This document shows, piece after piece, positions 26,831 through 36,303 of a DNA stretch of 64,000 nucleotides (position 1 is its first letter; each line of letters starts with the position of its first letter). The stretch is from Paenibacillus doosanensis (GTDB lineage: Bacteria > Bacillota > Bacilli > Paenibacillales > NBRC-103111). The notes below the pieces were generated by a model. It saw only the letters and a list, made by a program, of their open reading frames with translations. It had not been told where the DNA came from and made no database searches. Position numbers and translations under genes: made by a program. The stretch lies in NCBI RefSeq assembly GCF_025060755.1, contig NZ_JANYUY010000016.1, positions 62,001 to 126,000 of the forward strand, written 5' to 3'.

Positions 26831-27814
26831 CTAAGCCAAACGATCCAGCATATCCCAGGTAACGACCATTTTCGGTTTGGCGCCGTTCAAGAAAGCCTTT
26901 ACATCTTCAACCGCCTGCTGGCCGATATGATAGCTTTGCCCACCGGCCAAATGGGATGTATAAATGCAGTTAGGCAGCGTGCGGATCGGATTGCTCATCT
27001 CTGCAGGCTCCGGATCGGACACATCGAGAAAAGCGAACAGACGCCCTTTTTCCAGCTCCGCAATCAATGCTTGCTCATCAATGCAGCCGCCGCGGGAGGA
27101 GTTAATAAAGACCGCATCATCCTTCATCGCCTGGAATTGTTCGGCCCCCATCATACGGCGCGTGCTGTCCGTCATCGGGGTATGCATCGTGATCGCATCG
27201 CACTGCTCGCAAAGCTCCATCAGCGTATCCACCTTCGTCGCCCCAAGCTCTGCCGCGGCTTCCTGCGTGATATACGGATCGTACAGCAGCACCTTTGGAC
27301 CGAAAGGCCGCACGAGCTGCAGGAAATATCGGCCTACCTGGGATGCGCCTATGATGCCGACCGTCGATGCCGCCAAATATAGCTTATTGGGTACCGGCGC
27401 TCTAAATTCGGTTTGGTTCGATTGGGCATTCGGAATGATTCGGCGCAAGCCGATGATCATTTCCCCAAGGACCATCTCGGCTACCGTCTTCCCTATCGCC
27501 GGAGCGCAGGATGCGATCATAATATCGCTGCCGCGCAAATCGTCGGTGAAGAAGCCTTTGACCGAACCTGCGGCATGCTCCCACAGCTTGAGCGAAGGAC
27601 ATGCCTCCAGGATGGGTTTCGTAGGCTTAGGCGTTCTCCAGGACCCTATAGATACTTCGCAATCCTGTAAAAAAGCAGCCGCTTCCTCGTCGCTAAACTG
27701 TACATCCGTCGGATTCCATTTTACTTGGGCAGCCGCTTCAAGCTCATTGCGGCTCGCTTCCGAAAATATAGCTTTTTGCATACTAACCGGCATTAAGACT
27801 CCTACTTTGGCCAT
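26831..27814 (-). CDS. D-2-hydroxyacid dehydrogenase
   Basis: About 327 residues from ATG 27814 (an ATG 24 nt upstream is possible). The Rossmann motif is STVGIIGASQVGRYFLQLV, with VLLYDPY after it, then HTPMTDSTRRMM, FINSSRGGCIDEQALI (catalytic Arg), DPEPAEMSNPIRTLPNCIYTSHLAGG (Glu and His). The enzyme reduces a 2-keto acid or oxidises a D-2-hydroxy acid with NAD(P). First gene of the four-gene operon; an AraC regulator is divergent at 27966. Confidence 0.9.
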   Translation of the reverse strand: MAKVGVLMPVSMQKAIFSEASRNELEAAAQVKWNPTDVQFSDEEAAAFLQDCEVSIGSWRTPKPTKPILEACPSLKLWEHAAGSVKGFFTDDLRGSDIMIASCAPAIGKTVAEMVLGEMIIGLRRIIPNAQSNQTEFRAPVPNKLYLAASTVGIIGASQVGRYFLQLVRPFGPKVLLYDPYITQEAAAELGATKVDTLMELCEQCDAITMHTPMTDSTRRMMGAEQFQAMKDDAVFINSSRGGCIDEQALIAELEKGRLFAFLDVSDPEPAEMSNPIRTLPNCIYTSHLAGGQSYHIGQQAVEDVKAFLNGAKPKMVVTWDMLDRLA

Positions 27815-27901
27815 GTTCCACCCACGCCTCTCCGTCATTATTTTACATAGCTAGTGTAACACCCCGCGAAATAGGGACGAATGGCAAAATCGAATCATTA
27901 C

Positions 27902-27930
27902 TTGTCGTTTTGTGTGATCATTGATATGGT
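27902..27930 (+). promoter_or_regulatory. Candidate promoter of the AraC gene at 27966
   Basis: TTGTCG, 17-bp spacer, TATGGT. The spacing is ideal and the site is 36 bp before the start codon, in the divergent region with the four-gene operon. Confidence 0.5.
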
Positions 27931-27965
27931 AAGGGAAGATATTCGGTAGAGGGAAGGAATATTCG

Positions 27966-28715
27966 ATGAACTCCAATCTGCTTATTTTGTTTAAAGGGGA
28001 AAAACAGGATTACGGGAAGGTCTCTTTGCACTCCCATTCATTCTGGCAGCTGGAGATTGTTACTAGGGGGCATATTGCGTATACGCTGCTTGAAGAGAGC
28101 GGCAAGGTGCTGAATGCCGGAGATATGCTGCTCATTCCTCCTTACCAGGGGCATGAATTCAGATATGACATGCCGGGAGCCGCCTGGGTGACGCTGAAGT
28201 TCGAACGGAACGTCCGACATGCCGAGCCATGGGGAGGCGTGATTCCGAAATCATTGTTTACCGAGAAATTTACGGCATCGCTCCTCGCGACGATTACAGG
28301 AACGATCCTAAGACCTTATGAAAAAACGTTCGTGGAAGGGATGCTGGAATCTCTCTTCGTGTATATCGAATCGGAGGATTTCTGCAGAGCGGAGGATGAG
28401 CCTAGCCGGATTGTTCGCGCCATTACGGATATGGTGAGAGAGCGAAACGGAAGGCCGGTCAATGTGGATGAGATTGCAGAGCGGCTGTCTTATACGCGCA
28501 GCCACGTATCCAAGCTGTTCAAACAGCTGACCGGGGAAAATCTGAAGTCCTTCATCGATCGGGTTCGGCTGGAAAAAGCCAAGGAAATGCTGCGGTACAG
28601 CGAATTCAATATTTCTTATATTACGGAGGAGTTGGGGTTTAAGGATATTTTTACGTTTTCGCGGTTCTTCAAACGGATGACGGGCATGAATCCGCGGCAG
28701 TATCGGGCTCATTAA
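27966..28715 (+). CDS. AraC-family transcriptional regulator
   Basis: 249 residues. N-terminal cupin (LHSHSFWQLEIVTRGHIAYTL, LNAGDMLLIPPYQGHEF) and C-terminal AraC domain (VNVDEIAERLSYTRSHVSKLFKQLTGENLKSFIDRVRLEKAKEML, ISYITEELGFKDIFTFSRFFKRMTGMNPRQYR). GAAGGA lies 7 nt before the ATG. Divergent from the four-gene sugar-acid operon, which it probably regulates; the effector is unknown. Confidence 0.92.
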   Translation: MNSNLLILFKGEKQDYGKVSLHSHSFWQLEIVTRGHIAYTLLEESGKVLNAGDMLLIPPYQGHEFRYDMPGAAWVTLKFERNVRHAEPWGGVIPKSLFTEKFTASLLATITGTILRPYEKTFVEGMLESLFVYIESEDFCRAEDEPSRIVRAITDMVRERNGRPVNVDEIAERLSYTRSHVSKLFKQLTGENLKSFIDRVRLEKAKEMLRYSEFNISYITEELGFKDIFTFSRFFKRMTGMNPRQYRAH

Positions 28716-28782
28716 CATTCCCCCACAAAGTGAAGCCATGGCTTCGAAGCCGGATTCAGGTACTTTGCGGGGAGCCCCGAAA

Positions 28783-28832
28783 ATAAAAAAGCTCCCGCTC
28801 GCACACAGCGAGAAGGAGCTTGCTTCATTATT
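28783..28832 (-). terminator. Terminator of the GH2-GH88 operon
   Basis: AAGCTCCCGCTCGC and GCGAGAAGGAGCTT arms with a small loop; on the minus strand the stem is followed by TTTTTTATTTT. Confidence 0.8.
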
Positions 28833-28857
28833 ATTGTTCCGGCGCCCGCCGAATCGA

Positions 28858-30012
28858 TTAGAAAATGCGGCTTTTCCAGCCAAACAGCTTGGCGATGGCT
28901 TCGACGTAATAGTAGTCTCCGTAGATAAGGGAGACGTTGATGTTTTGGCCGGCCGGCTTGTTGCCGGTGCCTTCGAGCAGAATCGCTTCGTGCTCGGGAC
29001 GGTCCCAAGTGCCGTAGTTTTGCGTCAGCGAGAGCAGCATGCGCTCCGCTGCGTCGCGGTAGGCTTTGCCTTCAACGCCCGGCAGTGCTTCCGCCAGCTC
29101 AAGCAAGCCTGAAGCGGCGCAGGATGCAGCCGAGGTGTCGCGAGGCTCTTCGGCCAAGTTTTCCGCCGCGCGGAAATCCCAATGCGCCACGTAGTCTTCC
29201 GGCAGCATGGACAAGAAGTAGTGCGCTACGCGCTGCGCCGCGCGCAAATATTTCTTATCGCCGGTGTAGCGATACGTGTTAGCCATACCGTGCAGCGCCC
29301 AAGCCGCGCCGCGGCTCCAGGAAGAATGAGGTCCCGCGCCTTGACCGCCGAGGGACTCGATCACTTCACCGGTCTCCGGATTGAAGCTGACGATATGGTT
29401 AACGGAACCATCCTCACGGATGAAATGGTTCACAACGGTATCCGCATGGGCTTTGCCGATATGGCTGAAGCGAGGGTCCTTAATCTCTTCGGCCGCCCAG
29501 AACAGGATCGACAGGTTCATCGAGGAGTCGACGATCGACCAGCCGATTTTCTCCTGGTTCCACGCGCGCAGGAAGTTGCCCGCAATGTTGAAGCGCCCCG
29601 CCAGGAAATTGGCGGCGGCCAGCCCGCGGCGCTTACCGTCTTCGTCGCCTGTCAGCTTGTATTTAATAACGGCTGTAGGCAAGTATTGGAAGCCTACGTC
29701 GTGGTGGAAATTGTTTTGCTGGATTGATTTTTGCTCGAACTTTTCATCCCATACCCATGCGGCATTTTTGTAATGCTCCTTGCCCGTCATCTCGTGCATA
29801 ATCCACAAAATGCCCGGCCAAAAGCCCGAAGTCCACCAGTCATGGCGCATATCGTCGTAAATTCCGGTGTCAGCTGGCGCTACGTGAGGAGACTTGTCCC
29901 CCAATTGGGTAATCATACGGTCTACTTTTTGCTGCAATGCTTCCCAGAGATGCGGCAGCGCTTCTTGCAAATTCGATGCTTGCTTCAACTTGCTCGTATC
30001 CAGTGTTGTCAT
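28858..30012 (-). CDS. Glycoside hydrolase family 88, unsaturated glucuronyl hydrolase
   Basis: 384 residues, normal for GH88. Alpha/alpha-barrel signatures: WWTSGFWPGILW, FHHDVGFQYLP (catalytic Asp), WSIVDSSMNLSILFWA (second Asp), SSWSRGAAWALHGMA, DTSAASCAASGLLELA. The usual RGQAW is RGAAW here. The family removes 4,5-unsaturated uronic acids left by polysaccharide lyases (hyaluronan, chondroitin, gellan, xanthan, ulvan or pectin fragments). No signal peptide, so it acts on imported oligosaccharides. AAAGGAGG precedes the ATG. Co-transcribed behind the GH2 gene. Confidence 0.92.
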   Translation of the reverse strand: MTTLDTSKLKQASNLQEALPHLWEALQQKVDRMITQLGDKSPHVAPADTGIYDDMRHDWWTSGFWPGILWIMHEMTGKEHYKNAAWVWDEKFEQKSIQQNNFHHDVGFQYLPTAVIKYKLTGDEDGKRRGLAAANFLAGRFNIAGNFLRAWNQEKIGWSIVDSSMNLSILFWAAEEIKDPRFSHIGKAHADTVVNHFIREDGSVNHIVSFNPETGEVIESLGGQGAGPHSSWSRGAAWALHGMANTYRYTGDKKYLRAAQRVAHYFLSMLPEDYVAHWDFRAAENLAEEPRDTSAASCAASGLLELAEALPGVEGKAYRDAAERMLLSLTQNYGTWDRPEHEAILLEGTGNKPAGQNINVSLIYGDYYYVEAIAKLFGWKSRIF

Positions 30013-30103
30013 TTGATAATTCCTCCTTTAGGATGGCTGTTGAACAATCGAATGAAGCTTATAGGAAGCAGGATGGGCCAAAGCACACCCTGCGCCAATC
30101 ACT

Positions 30104-32587
30104 TTAGATGGTTAAGAATGCGGTCGGCAAGCCGGCGCTTGCTACGCTTACGATAGAAACCGGTTCATGCTTCGTTCCGCTGGCAGCCAAGCTCGCCGCA
30201 GGACCGCCTGCCGATACGAAACCGGTCACCGGTACGCTGGCAGCTGCTCCGCCTACGGGATCAATCACGATTCGGGCGCGTCCGTTCGTCAGCTGAATGA
30301 GGCTGGAGCCGCGCACCGTGCCTTGACGGTCGATCAGCTTGCCGTCGCCGGTTAAGCCGAAGCGAACGAAATTCAAGGCGTCGAGGCAGCGCACGCCGTT
30401 GGCGTCGTGAGCGACCGCCTCCACGACAACCGTACCGTCTTCCTGCTTCTTGGAGTTCAGCTTAAGCTCGACCGGTTGACCCCAAGCTTCTGTTTGGTAT
30501 TCAAACGATAACTCGTCGGTCACGGTCACGCCGTCTTTGGTCGCTACGACTTTCACTTGGTTCATTCCCGGCTTCAGAGCGCTTTCCCAGCGCAAGCCTG
30601 CCGCCGGGAAGTTTTGCGAATCGCGCCGCTTCACGCCGAGGCTCTCGCCGTTTAAGAACAGCTCGGCTTCCGTACAGTTCGAGTAGACCTTGAACGATTT
30701 CAGCTCGCCTTCCGCTCCCCAGCGCACCGGCATCGTATGGCCGTAGATGCGGGCCATCGGCTTAGTGGTCCAGTACGATTGGTAGACGTAATAGGCTTCT
30801 TTTTTCGTGAAGTCGCGCTCGATAATGCCTTTCATGTTCAAATACGGAATCGGCGAGTCCGGACGCACCGGCGTGGCGAAATCCTTGAATGCCCATTGGG
30901 CCGCTCCCGTCAGCCAATCCATCTTCTCCTGCGACTTGAGATACCAGTCGATCATTTCGCAGAAATACGTCTCCGACCAGTCGCCGTCGCGCGATACGCG
31001 CGGTTCTCCGCCGGTTAACAAGTAATCCCCGTCACGCTCGTCGGTATCGCCGTCGCCGCTTTTAATAAACTCAAAGCCTGTATACGTTTTTTCCACATGA
31101 CGCGTTGCCAGGTTATCCGCTCCCCACTCCATATGGAAGAAGGAATCAACATTCTCGAACGCTTGACGGCTGCTTTCTTCGTAATCCGTATAAATCCCGC
31201 GGTACCAGCCTGCCCAAATCGAAGGCGAGTACACGTCGATAATGTCCTTGCAAAACTCGCAGCGGCGAATCGCCGTAAGCCGGCTCGGGTCGAGCTTGTG
31301 GGACAGCTCGTGCAGCTCCTTCATAAACTTGCGGATCTCTTCCTGATCAAAATAGTCGAAGTCGCATTCCCAGTCGTTCTCGTTGCCAAGTCCCCACAAA
31401 ATGACCGAAGGATGGTTATAATGCTGCTCGATCATTGCAGTCAGCATGTCGCGGCACTGCTGCTTGTACTGCTCTCCGCCGAGCCCACCGCGGCACCAAG
31501 GAATCTCTTCCCACACGAGGATGCCGAGCTCGTCGCACAAGTCGAGTACGATCCGCGATTGCTGATAATGGCCGAGACGGATGAAGTTCGCGCCCATATC
31601 CTTGATCAGCTGCATTTCCGTGCGAATCATCTCCTCGGTCATCGCCGGCCCGACGCCGGCATGATCCTCGTGGCGATGCGTGCCGCGAAGCAGCAGGCGC
31701 TCGCCGTTCAGCTTGAACGGCCCGCTCTTCACGAATTCGAAGCTGCGTGCGCCAAAACGCTCCACCTGCTCCGTGCGGCCATATGCGCTTTCCAACACAA
31801 CCTCGCAGCTGTACAAGTAAGGCTCGTCCGTTGTCCACAGCGTCGGATTCGCCAGCTCCGTTACGGCAAGCTCTTTCATTCCCGTCCAAGGCTTCTCACG
31901 AAGCTGGAATTGTGCCAGCTCTTGGCCTTCACGATTACGGATGACGACTTTCAAAGTAACTTCATCCTGCAAGTTTTCCGGGTTATAGAGTGCAGCGCGA
32001 ACCGCAACGCGGCAGCTGCTATGATCATCAGACAACTTCGGTTCTACATGCACCCGCTCCAGCGATACGGCCGGCACATAAACCAAGTTCAAATAACGGT
32101 AAATCCCGCCGTACAGATTGAAGTCGCTCGCGTCGGACGGAATCGTCTCCAGCTCGCGGCTGTTATCGCATGCTACCGCTACAGGGATCAGCCCTTGATA
32201 ACGTTCGATCCCGCGCGCTTCGGCGGCCGCCTCTGTAATATCCACCGTAAATTCGTCATAGCCGCCCAAGTGAGAGCCGACCTTGTTCGTATACACGTAA
32301 ACGTCCGTGCGCTGGCCCGCCCCTTCGAAGTGAAGCAGCGTTCTGCCCTGCGGATAAGGATTGTCCGCTTGCAGCTTCGTTCTGTACCAGCCTTGCCCCT
32401 GATAATATTTGCCGTCCGGGTCCAGCACGTCCAGCCCGTTGTACGTATGCGGCAGCTCTACGGCATGCCACGGCACATTGTAATGGTTTTGCAGCTTATC
32501 CTGGCGCCACACTTCCCATGGCCCGCCGAGGCTTCCCCGGTGATGCTCCCACTGTCCGGTCAATCTGATCTTAATCAATCTATTCAC
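30104..32587 (-). CDS. Glycoside hydrolase family 2 (beta-galactosidase/beta-glucuronidase-like)
   Basis: 827 residues. Order: jelly-roll sugar-binding domain (VELPHTYNGLDVLD, YQGQGWYRTKL, ~1-190), Ig-like domain (~190-290), TIM barrel (~295-590) with acid/base E403 in LWGLGNEND and likely nucleophile E487 in HMEWGAD, then DUF4982-like and further beta domains. No signal peptide. It starts with GTG (GGAG just upstream); a TTG three codons on has better spacing. With the GH88 gene 91 bp downstream it likely degrades uronate-containing oligosaccharides. Exact specificity is open. Confidence 0.9.
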   Translation of the reverse strand: MNRLIKIRLTGQWEHHRGSLGGPWEVWRQDKLQNHYNVPWHAVELPHTYNGLDVLDPDGKYYQGQGWYRTKLQADNPYPQGRTLLHFEGAGQRTDVYVYTNKVGSHLGGYDEFTVDITEAAAEARGIERYQGLIPVAVACDNSRELETIPSDASDFNLYGGIYRYLNLVYVPAVSLERVHVEPKLSDDHSSCRVAVRAALYNPENLQDEVTLKVVIRNREGQELAQFQLREKPWTGMKELAVTELANPTLWTTDEPYLYSCEVVLESAYGRTEQVERFGARSFEFVKSGPFKLNGERLLLRGTHRHEDHAGVGPAMTEEMIRTEMQLIKDMGANFIRLGHYQQSRIVLDLCDELGILVWEEIPWCRGGLGGEQYKQQCRDMLTAMIEQHYNHPSVILWGLGNENDWECDFDYFDQEEIRKFMKELHELSHKLDPSRLTAIRRCEFCKDIIDVYSPSIWAGWYRGIYTDYEESSRQAFENVDSFFHMEWGADNLATRHVEKTYTGFEFIKSGDGDTDERDGDYLLTGGEPRVSRDGDWSETYFCEMIDWYLKSQEKMDWLTGAAQWAFKDFATPVRPDSPIPYLNMKGIIERDFTKKEAYYVYQSYWTTKPMARIYGHTMPVRWGAEGELKSFKVYSNCTEAELFLNGESLGVKRRDSQNFPAAGLRWESALKPGMNQVKVVATKDGVTVTDELSFEYQTEAWGQPVELKLNSKKQEDGTVVVEAVAHDANGVRCLDALNFVRFGLTGDGKLIDRQGTVRGSSLIQLTNGRARIVIDPVGGAAASVPVTGFVSAGGPAASLAASGTKHEPVSIVSVASAGLPTAFLTI

Positions 32588-32837
32588 GCTCCAACCGTAT
32601 GAAGTAAAAGTTGCTCTATGCTCGTCTTATGACAAGGCTCCGAAGAGTCATGCAGCGGCCGCAGCCGCTCGCTTTGGTCCCGGGCGAATGCCTCGTCGTC
32701 CGGCTTCCGAAACCGTCAACTAACGGCTCCGCCGGCCGCTACCGTAAGCTTAACAAAAAAAGCCGGTCCATTGTTTGGCGCGTTTATGATAAAATGTTGT
32801 TATATTACGATTGATCCGACCCGAGGTGAGCGCACCG

Positions 32838-33704
32838 ATGAAAATCATGAATTATATGAATTTGAATCAGCATCCGGTTCAGCTTTCGTTTGCCAGAGAT
32901 CGCACGCACGAGTTCGTCGAAATTTTCCACGCCCATCAAGGGATGGAAATGCTGTATGTGCATGAAGGCCATGGAAGCGTTCTCGTCAATCAGCAGATCC
33001 GGAAGCTGGCTCCGGGAAGTCTCGTTTATTTCCGTCCGTTTCAGCTGCACCGGATTCAGATGAAGCTCGGACCCGACGCCCCCTATATTCGTTCCTTGTT
33101 CGTATTCGAGCCGACCGAGCTGGAGCGCTTCCTCGCTCCGTTCGCTTCGCTGCAGGCTTTTTTTCACCGGCTGTGGAAAGAGCCTGTCGGCAACCCGGTA
33201 TTTTCCGGGCTCCCGCAAGAACGAATGGCGCATCTGCTGTCGGATTATCGCCAGCGGCTTGCGGAAGCGCCGCCCGATCTGCTGCTGGAGGAGCAGATGC
33301 TGTTTCTCGTCGCGCTTATGCACGAGCTGAAGCGGCATGCCGCCGCGGAGGAGCAGGCCCCTCTGCCCGTCAAGCAAAAATCGACCGGAGCGGAGCAGGT
33401 GATGGAATGGATCGAGGAGCATTACATGGAGGAGTTCCATTTGGAGGAGCTGGCCAAAGCCGTTCATTTGTCGCCGAACCACGTATCGGCCATGTTCCGC
33501 CAGTCGGCGGGCACGAGCATTACCGAATATTTGACGGCGCGGCGCATCCGCCAGGCATGCTGGCTGCTTCGTACAAGCGACCAGACCGTCCAGGAAGTCG
33601 GCCGCTCCATCGGGCTGAGCAATTTCCCTTATTTTTGCCAATTATTTAAAAAGCATGTCGGGCTGACCCCCTACCGCTATAAACGTTCTTCGGCAGGCCA
33701 GTGA
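32838..33704 (+). CDS. AraC-family transcriptional regulator
   Basis: 288 residues from ATG 32838, with GAGGTGAG 7 nt upstream. Cupin domain (HAHQGMEMLYVHEGHGSVLV, LAPGSLVYFRPFQLHRIQ) and AraC DNA-binding domain (FHLEELAKAVHLSPNHVSAMFRQSAGTSITEYLTARRIRQACWLL, TVQEVGRSIGLSNFPYFCQLFKKHVGLTPYRYK). Divergent from the GH2-GH88 operon, 250 bp apart, so it is the probable regulator. Confidence 0.92.
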   Translation: MKIMNYMNLNQHPVQLSFARDRTHEFVEIFHAHQGMEMLYVHEGHGSVLVNQQIRKLAPGSLVYFRPFQLHRIQMKLGPDAPYIRSLFVFEPTELERFLAPFASLQAFFHRLWKEPVGNPVFSGLPQERMAHLLSDYRQRLAEAPPDLLLEEQMLFLVALMHELKRHAAAEEQAPLPVKQKSTGAEQVMEWIEEHYMEEFHLEELAKAVHLSPNHVSAMFRQSAGTSITEYLTARRIRQACWLLRTSDQTVQEVGRSIGLSNFPYFCQLFKKHVGLTPYRYKRSSAGQ

Positions 33705-33914
33705 ATCGCCCACTATTGCGGATGCGGGAATGTTAGGCGCGGCTTACGATCTGCAGAGGCTCCCGCTTGCTGCTGACGGCGGCATAAAACGGTCGCTGAC
33801 GCGGCTCCTGCTCCTAATCGGGCGCCTGGATTGAATTGCTTTATTTGCCAAAGCCCCGATTAGCTTCGTCGTCGCCCCGCGCGGCTCTACCGCCTGGTTC
33901 ATCGGCAGGGCAGA

Positions 33915-34781
33915 CTACAGATCGCCCAGCATTTCATCGTCCTCGATCAGCGCCTTGCCGGACGCTTTGCGGTATTCGGACGGCGACAGGCCGGACTGTT
34001 TTTTGAAAATCCGCGAAAAATAATACAGCTCCAGGCCGATCTCCTCGGCGATCGCCGAGACGGACAAGTCGGTCGTCGCCAGCATCCGGCGCGCTTTCTC
34101 CAGACGCTTCTTGTTAATATAAACGATCGGCGACAGGCCCATCATCGATTTGAAATAATGCATAAAGTAGTTCGGGTGAAAGTGGATCAGCTTCGCCAGC
34201 TCCTCTACCGAGATCGGCTCGGCCAGATGCCGCTCGATATAAGAAAGCACGATGTTGATCTTGGAGGTGCTCGAGGTTGCGGCCAAATGAAGCTCAGACT
34301 CCGACTGCTCGATATATTCCGAGATCATTTCGAACAGCACCGCCTTGATCCTCAGCGGCGCGGACACCGACGGGCTCGCATGCAGCTCCAGCAGCCGCTG
34401 AAACTGCTTCTCCAGCCGCGCTTCGTCCCGCACCTGGATGCAATGCGGCAGATCCAGCATTTGAAACAGGTTGACGTCCCCAACGGTAGCGGAGAAGTGG
34501 CACCAGTATTTGCCGAGCGGATCGGCATTGTCCGGCGCATAAGACAGCTTCATGCCCGCCGGCAGCAAATACAGCTCCCCCGCCTTCGGATTGTAGTCCT
34601 TGCCGCGGATATGAATCCAGCCGCCTCCCTCGCGGATAAAATAAAACCGGTTCACGTCCGTCATCATATTCGTTACTCGCCAGTTCGCCCCGACCTTCGT
34701 ATAATGCGCCATTTGCAGTGTAATTTGCGTATTGTCCAAATAGCTGCGCAGCAGCTGCAGCTGCAGCTTGTCCTGCTCCAT
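33915..34781 (-). CDS. AraC-family transcriptional regulator
   Basis: 288 residues from ATG 34781, with AGGAGG 5 nt upstream (an ATG 42 nt further up is less likely). Cupin-like N-terminus (YFIREGGGWIHIRG, AGELYLLPAGMKLSYAP) and AraC domain (ISVEELAKLIHFHPNYFMHYFKSMMGLSPIVYINKKRLEKARRML, SVSAIAEEIGLELYYFSRIFKKQSGLSPSEYRK). Convergent with the preceding AraC gene. The target is not evident from its neighbours. Confidence 0.92.
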   Translation of the reverse strand: MEQDKLQLQLLRSYLDNTQITLQMAHYTKVGANWRVTNMMTDVNRFYFIREGGGWIHIRGKDYNPKAGELYLLPAGMKLSYAPDNADPLGKYWCHFSATVGDVNLFQMLDLPHCIQVRDEARLEKQFQRLLELHASPSVSAPLRIKAVLFEMISEYIEQSESELHLAATSSTSKINIVLSYIERHLAEPISVEELAKLIHFHPNYFMHYFKSMMGLSPIVYINKKRLEKARRMLATTDLSVSAIAEEIGLELYYFSRIFKKQSGLSPSEYRKASGKALIEDDEMLGDL

Positions 34782-35279
34782 GTCCTCCTCCTGTCCGGCC
34801 GATAATGCCTTAGGATTGTGCAAATGTTTTGTCTACTATCATACATCGTATGCGGCCGTTTGCCTATGTAAGCGGCAAGTAATTTTTGAGCGGAAGCTTA
34901 TAAGCGCGGTGAACAACACCGACTGCGCATGCGAAAGCATCTTCCGATTACCGTTGCCCCTTGGGGACAAGGGCGATTGCTTACGCCGATCCAACTCGCT
35001 ATCGATTCTCCGGCCACTTTTCGCAGGGACGATCTTCAAAGCCGATGTTGTCGGAGAAATTGGTGTAGTTCCTGAAGCCGAGGATATAGTGGATTCCATT
35101 CAAGGCGTTGGAGGAATCGAATATGTATATACTAAGAACTTCGATGCAATATATTTCGAAGATGTTTGTATCAATGACCCCGTAACGCAGCCTAGCCAAA
35201 CAATCTCACCATCATATGGTAACGAATTGCAGATTTTCACAACCACCGGTCGGAAAAATGCACCCTTGTCCAATGCGAC
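34782..35279. other. Lower-GC intergenic region, possible decayed coding
   Basis: About 500 bp, less GC-rich than both sides. In one plus frame (about 35030-35280) the translation reads ADVVGEIGVVPEAEDIVDSI and later GIEYVYTKNFDAIYFEDV, which looks protein-like, but no start, ribosome-binding site or family is visible, and the same frame runs on antisense through the next gene. I do not call a gene. Confidence 0.35.
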
Positions 35280-35282
35280 AAC

Positions 35283-35340
35283 AATTAGAAAAAAAGACTT
35301 TGAGCGCTTCGCCTGCCGCGTGCTCAAAGTCCTTTCGCTT
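35283..35340 (-). terminator. Terminator of the membrane-protein gene
   Basis: GACTTTGAGC and GCTCAAAGTC arms around a ~16-nt GC-rich loop; on the minus strand the stem is followed by TTTTTTTCTAATT. Confidence 0.85.
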
Positions 35341-35379
35341 CCGATCCGTGATGAGGCGTGCCCGTTCGTAACCGCGGGT

Positions 35380-36138
35380 TTAACGGTTCGTTTCCTTATG
35401 CGGCGCAAAGAACGTATGCAGAATCATCATCGCTTCATTGCCCGTGCGCACGTAGTAATCCTCGTAAGCCCTTTTGGATACGCAAGCGGCGGCAAGAAAG
35501 ACGGCGAGCAGCAAGGCGAACGGCAGCCAGTTCACGCTCCAGCCGTTCAGCAGCTGCAAGATCAGACTGACGGCCTGCAGCGCAAGGACCCAGCATACGG
35601 CGATTGTAAAGACGCACGTCAAGGAGCCGTACATCCGGCACCGCAGCTTGTACTGATGCAGCGGCGTTCTCCAGCCTTGGGTCGAGGCCAGGTGGGCCGC
35701 CCATCTATAATAGGGAACCCAGCCCATCTTATGCCTGATCTCCGTCGTGACGACCTCGTACTCGGTTTGCAGCTTTTCCTTAACCCGCTCGATCAGCCGG
35801 ATGTTTTCTTTGTAGCATAACGGGCGGCTTCTGCGGAAAGGGCCGCGGCGGAACATCCATTTGGCAAGCGGCGAGAGCAGCAAGCCGACCAGGCAGCATA
35901 TGGCGATACTAACGGCGACGGCTGCGCAAACCCGCCATACCGGGTCGCTCCCGGCTTCCGGCGCCGCCAGCCATCCTTCCCCTGCCGCCGACCGTTTAAG
36001 CCCCAGCAAGGCGACGAGCGCCGAATGAGCCCTCCCGTCGACCAGTAAGCCGTAGCTTGCCGCTGCGGCGGCAATGAGCATAAGTCCTTGAAAGAACTTC
36101 GCGGCAATATCCAATAACAATGATTCCAGCTTTTGCAA
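35380..36138 (-). CDS. Uncharacterised multi-pass membrane protein
   Basis: About 252 residues from TTG 36138, which has AGGAGA 6 nt upstream; the upstream ATG pair at 36180/36177 has no ribosome-binding site. Four hydrophobic segments: just after the N-terminus (FFQGLMLIAAAAASYGLLV), ~residues 70-92 (VCAAVAVSIAICCLVGLLL), and a pair near 175-222 (TCVFTIAVCWVLALQAVSLI; WLPFALLLAVFLAAACVS). A charged cytoplasmic stretch with KENIRLIERVKEKLQTEYE separates the pairs. Codon use fits the neighbours and it has its own terminator. No family recognised. Confidence 0.65.
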   Translation of the reverse strand: MQKLESLLLDIAAKFFQGLMLIAAAAASYGLLVDGRAHSALVALLGLKRSAAGEGWLAAPEAGSDPVWRVCAAVAVSIAICCLVGLLLSPLAKWMFRRGPFRRSRPLCYKENIRLIERVKEKLQTEYEVVTTEIRHKMGWVPYYRWAAHLASTQGWRTPLHQYKLRCRMYGSLTCVFTIAVCWVLALQAVSLILQLLNGWSVNWLPFALLLAVFLAAACVSKRAYEDYYVRTGNEAMMILHTFFAPHKETNR

Positions 36139-36303
36139 GGCGACTCTCCTATAGGCAGATTCAATTTTTCCAAGCATCATTCCATTATCTATTTCGACGG
36201 AAGCGGGCTACTCTCCTATCTGGCGCTGTTATTTTAGCAGGCATACGCCGTCAGGAAAATAATTCCATGCGCACCGGCGCAATTACGGTCGATATAAATC
36301 CGC

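Noticed and set aside
31097-32602. Plus-strand frame of 501 residues
   Set aside because: Antisense to the GH2 gene; no start signals or motifs.
34768-35820. Plus-strand frame of 350 residues
   Set aside because: It spans the antisense of the AraC start, a terminator and the antisense of the membrane-protein gene; only its middle looks protein-like.
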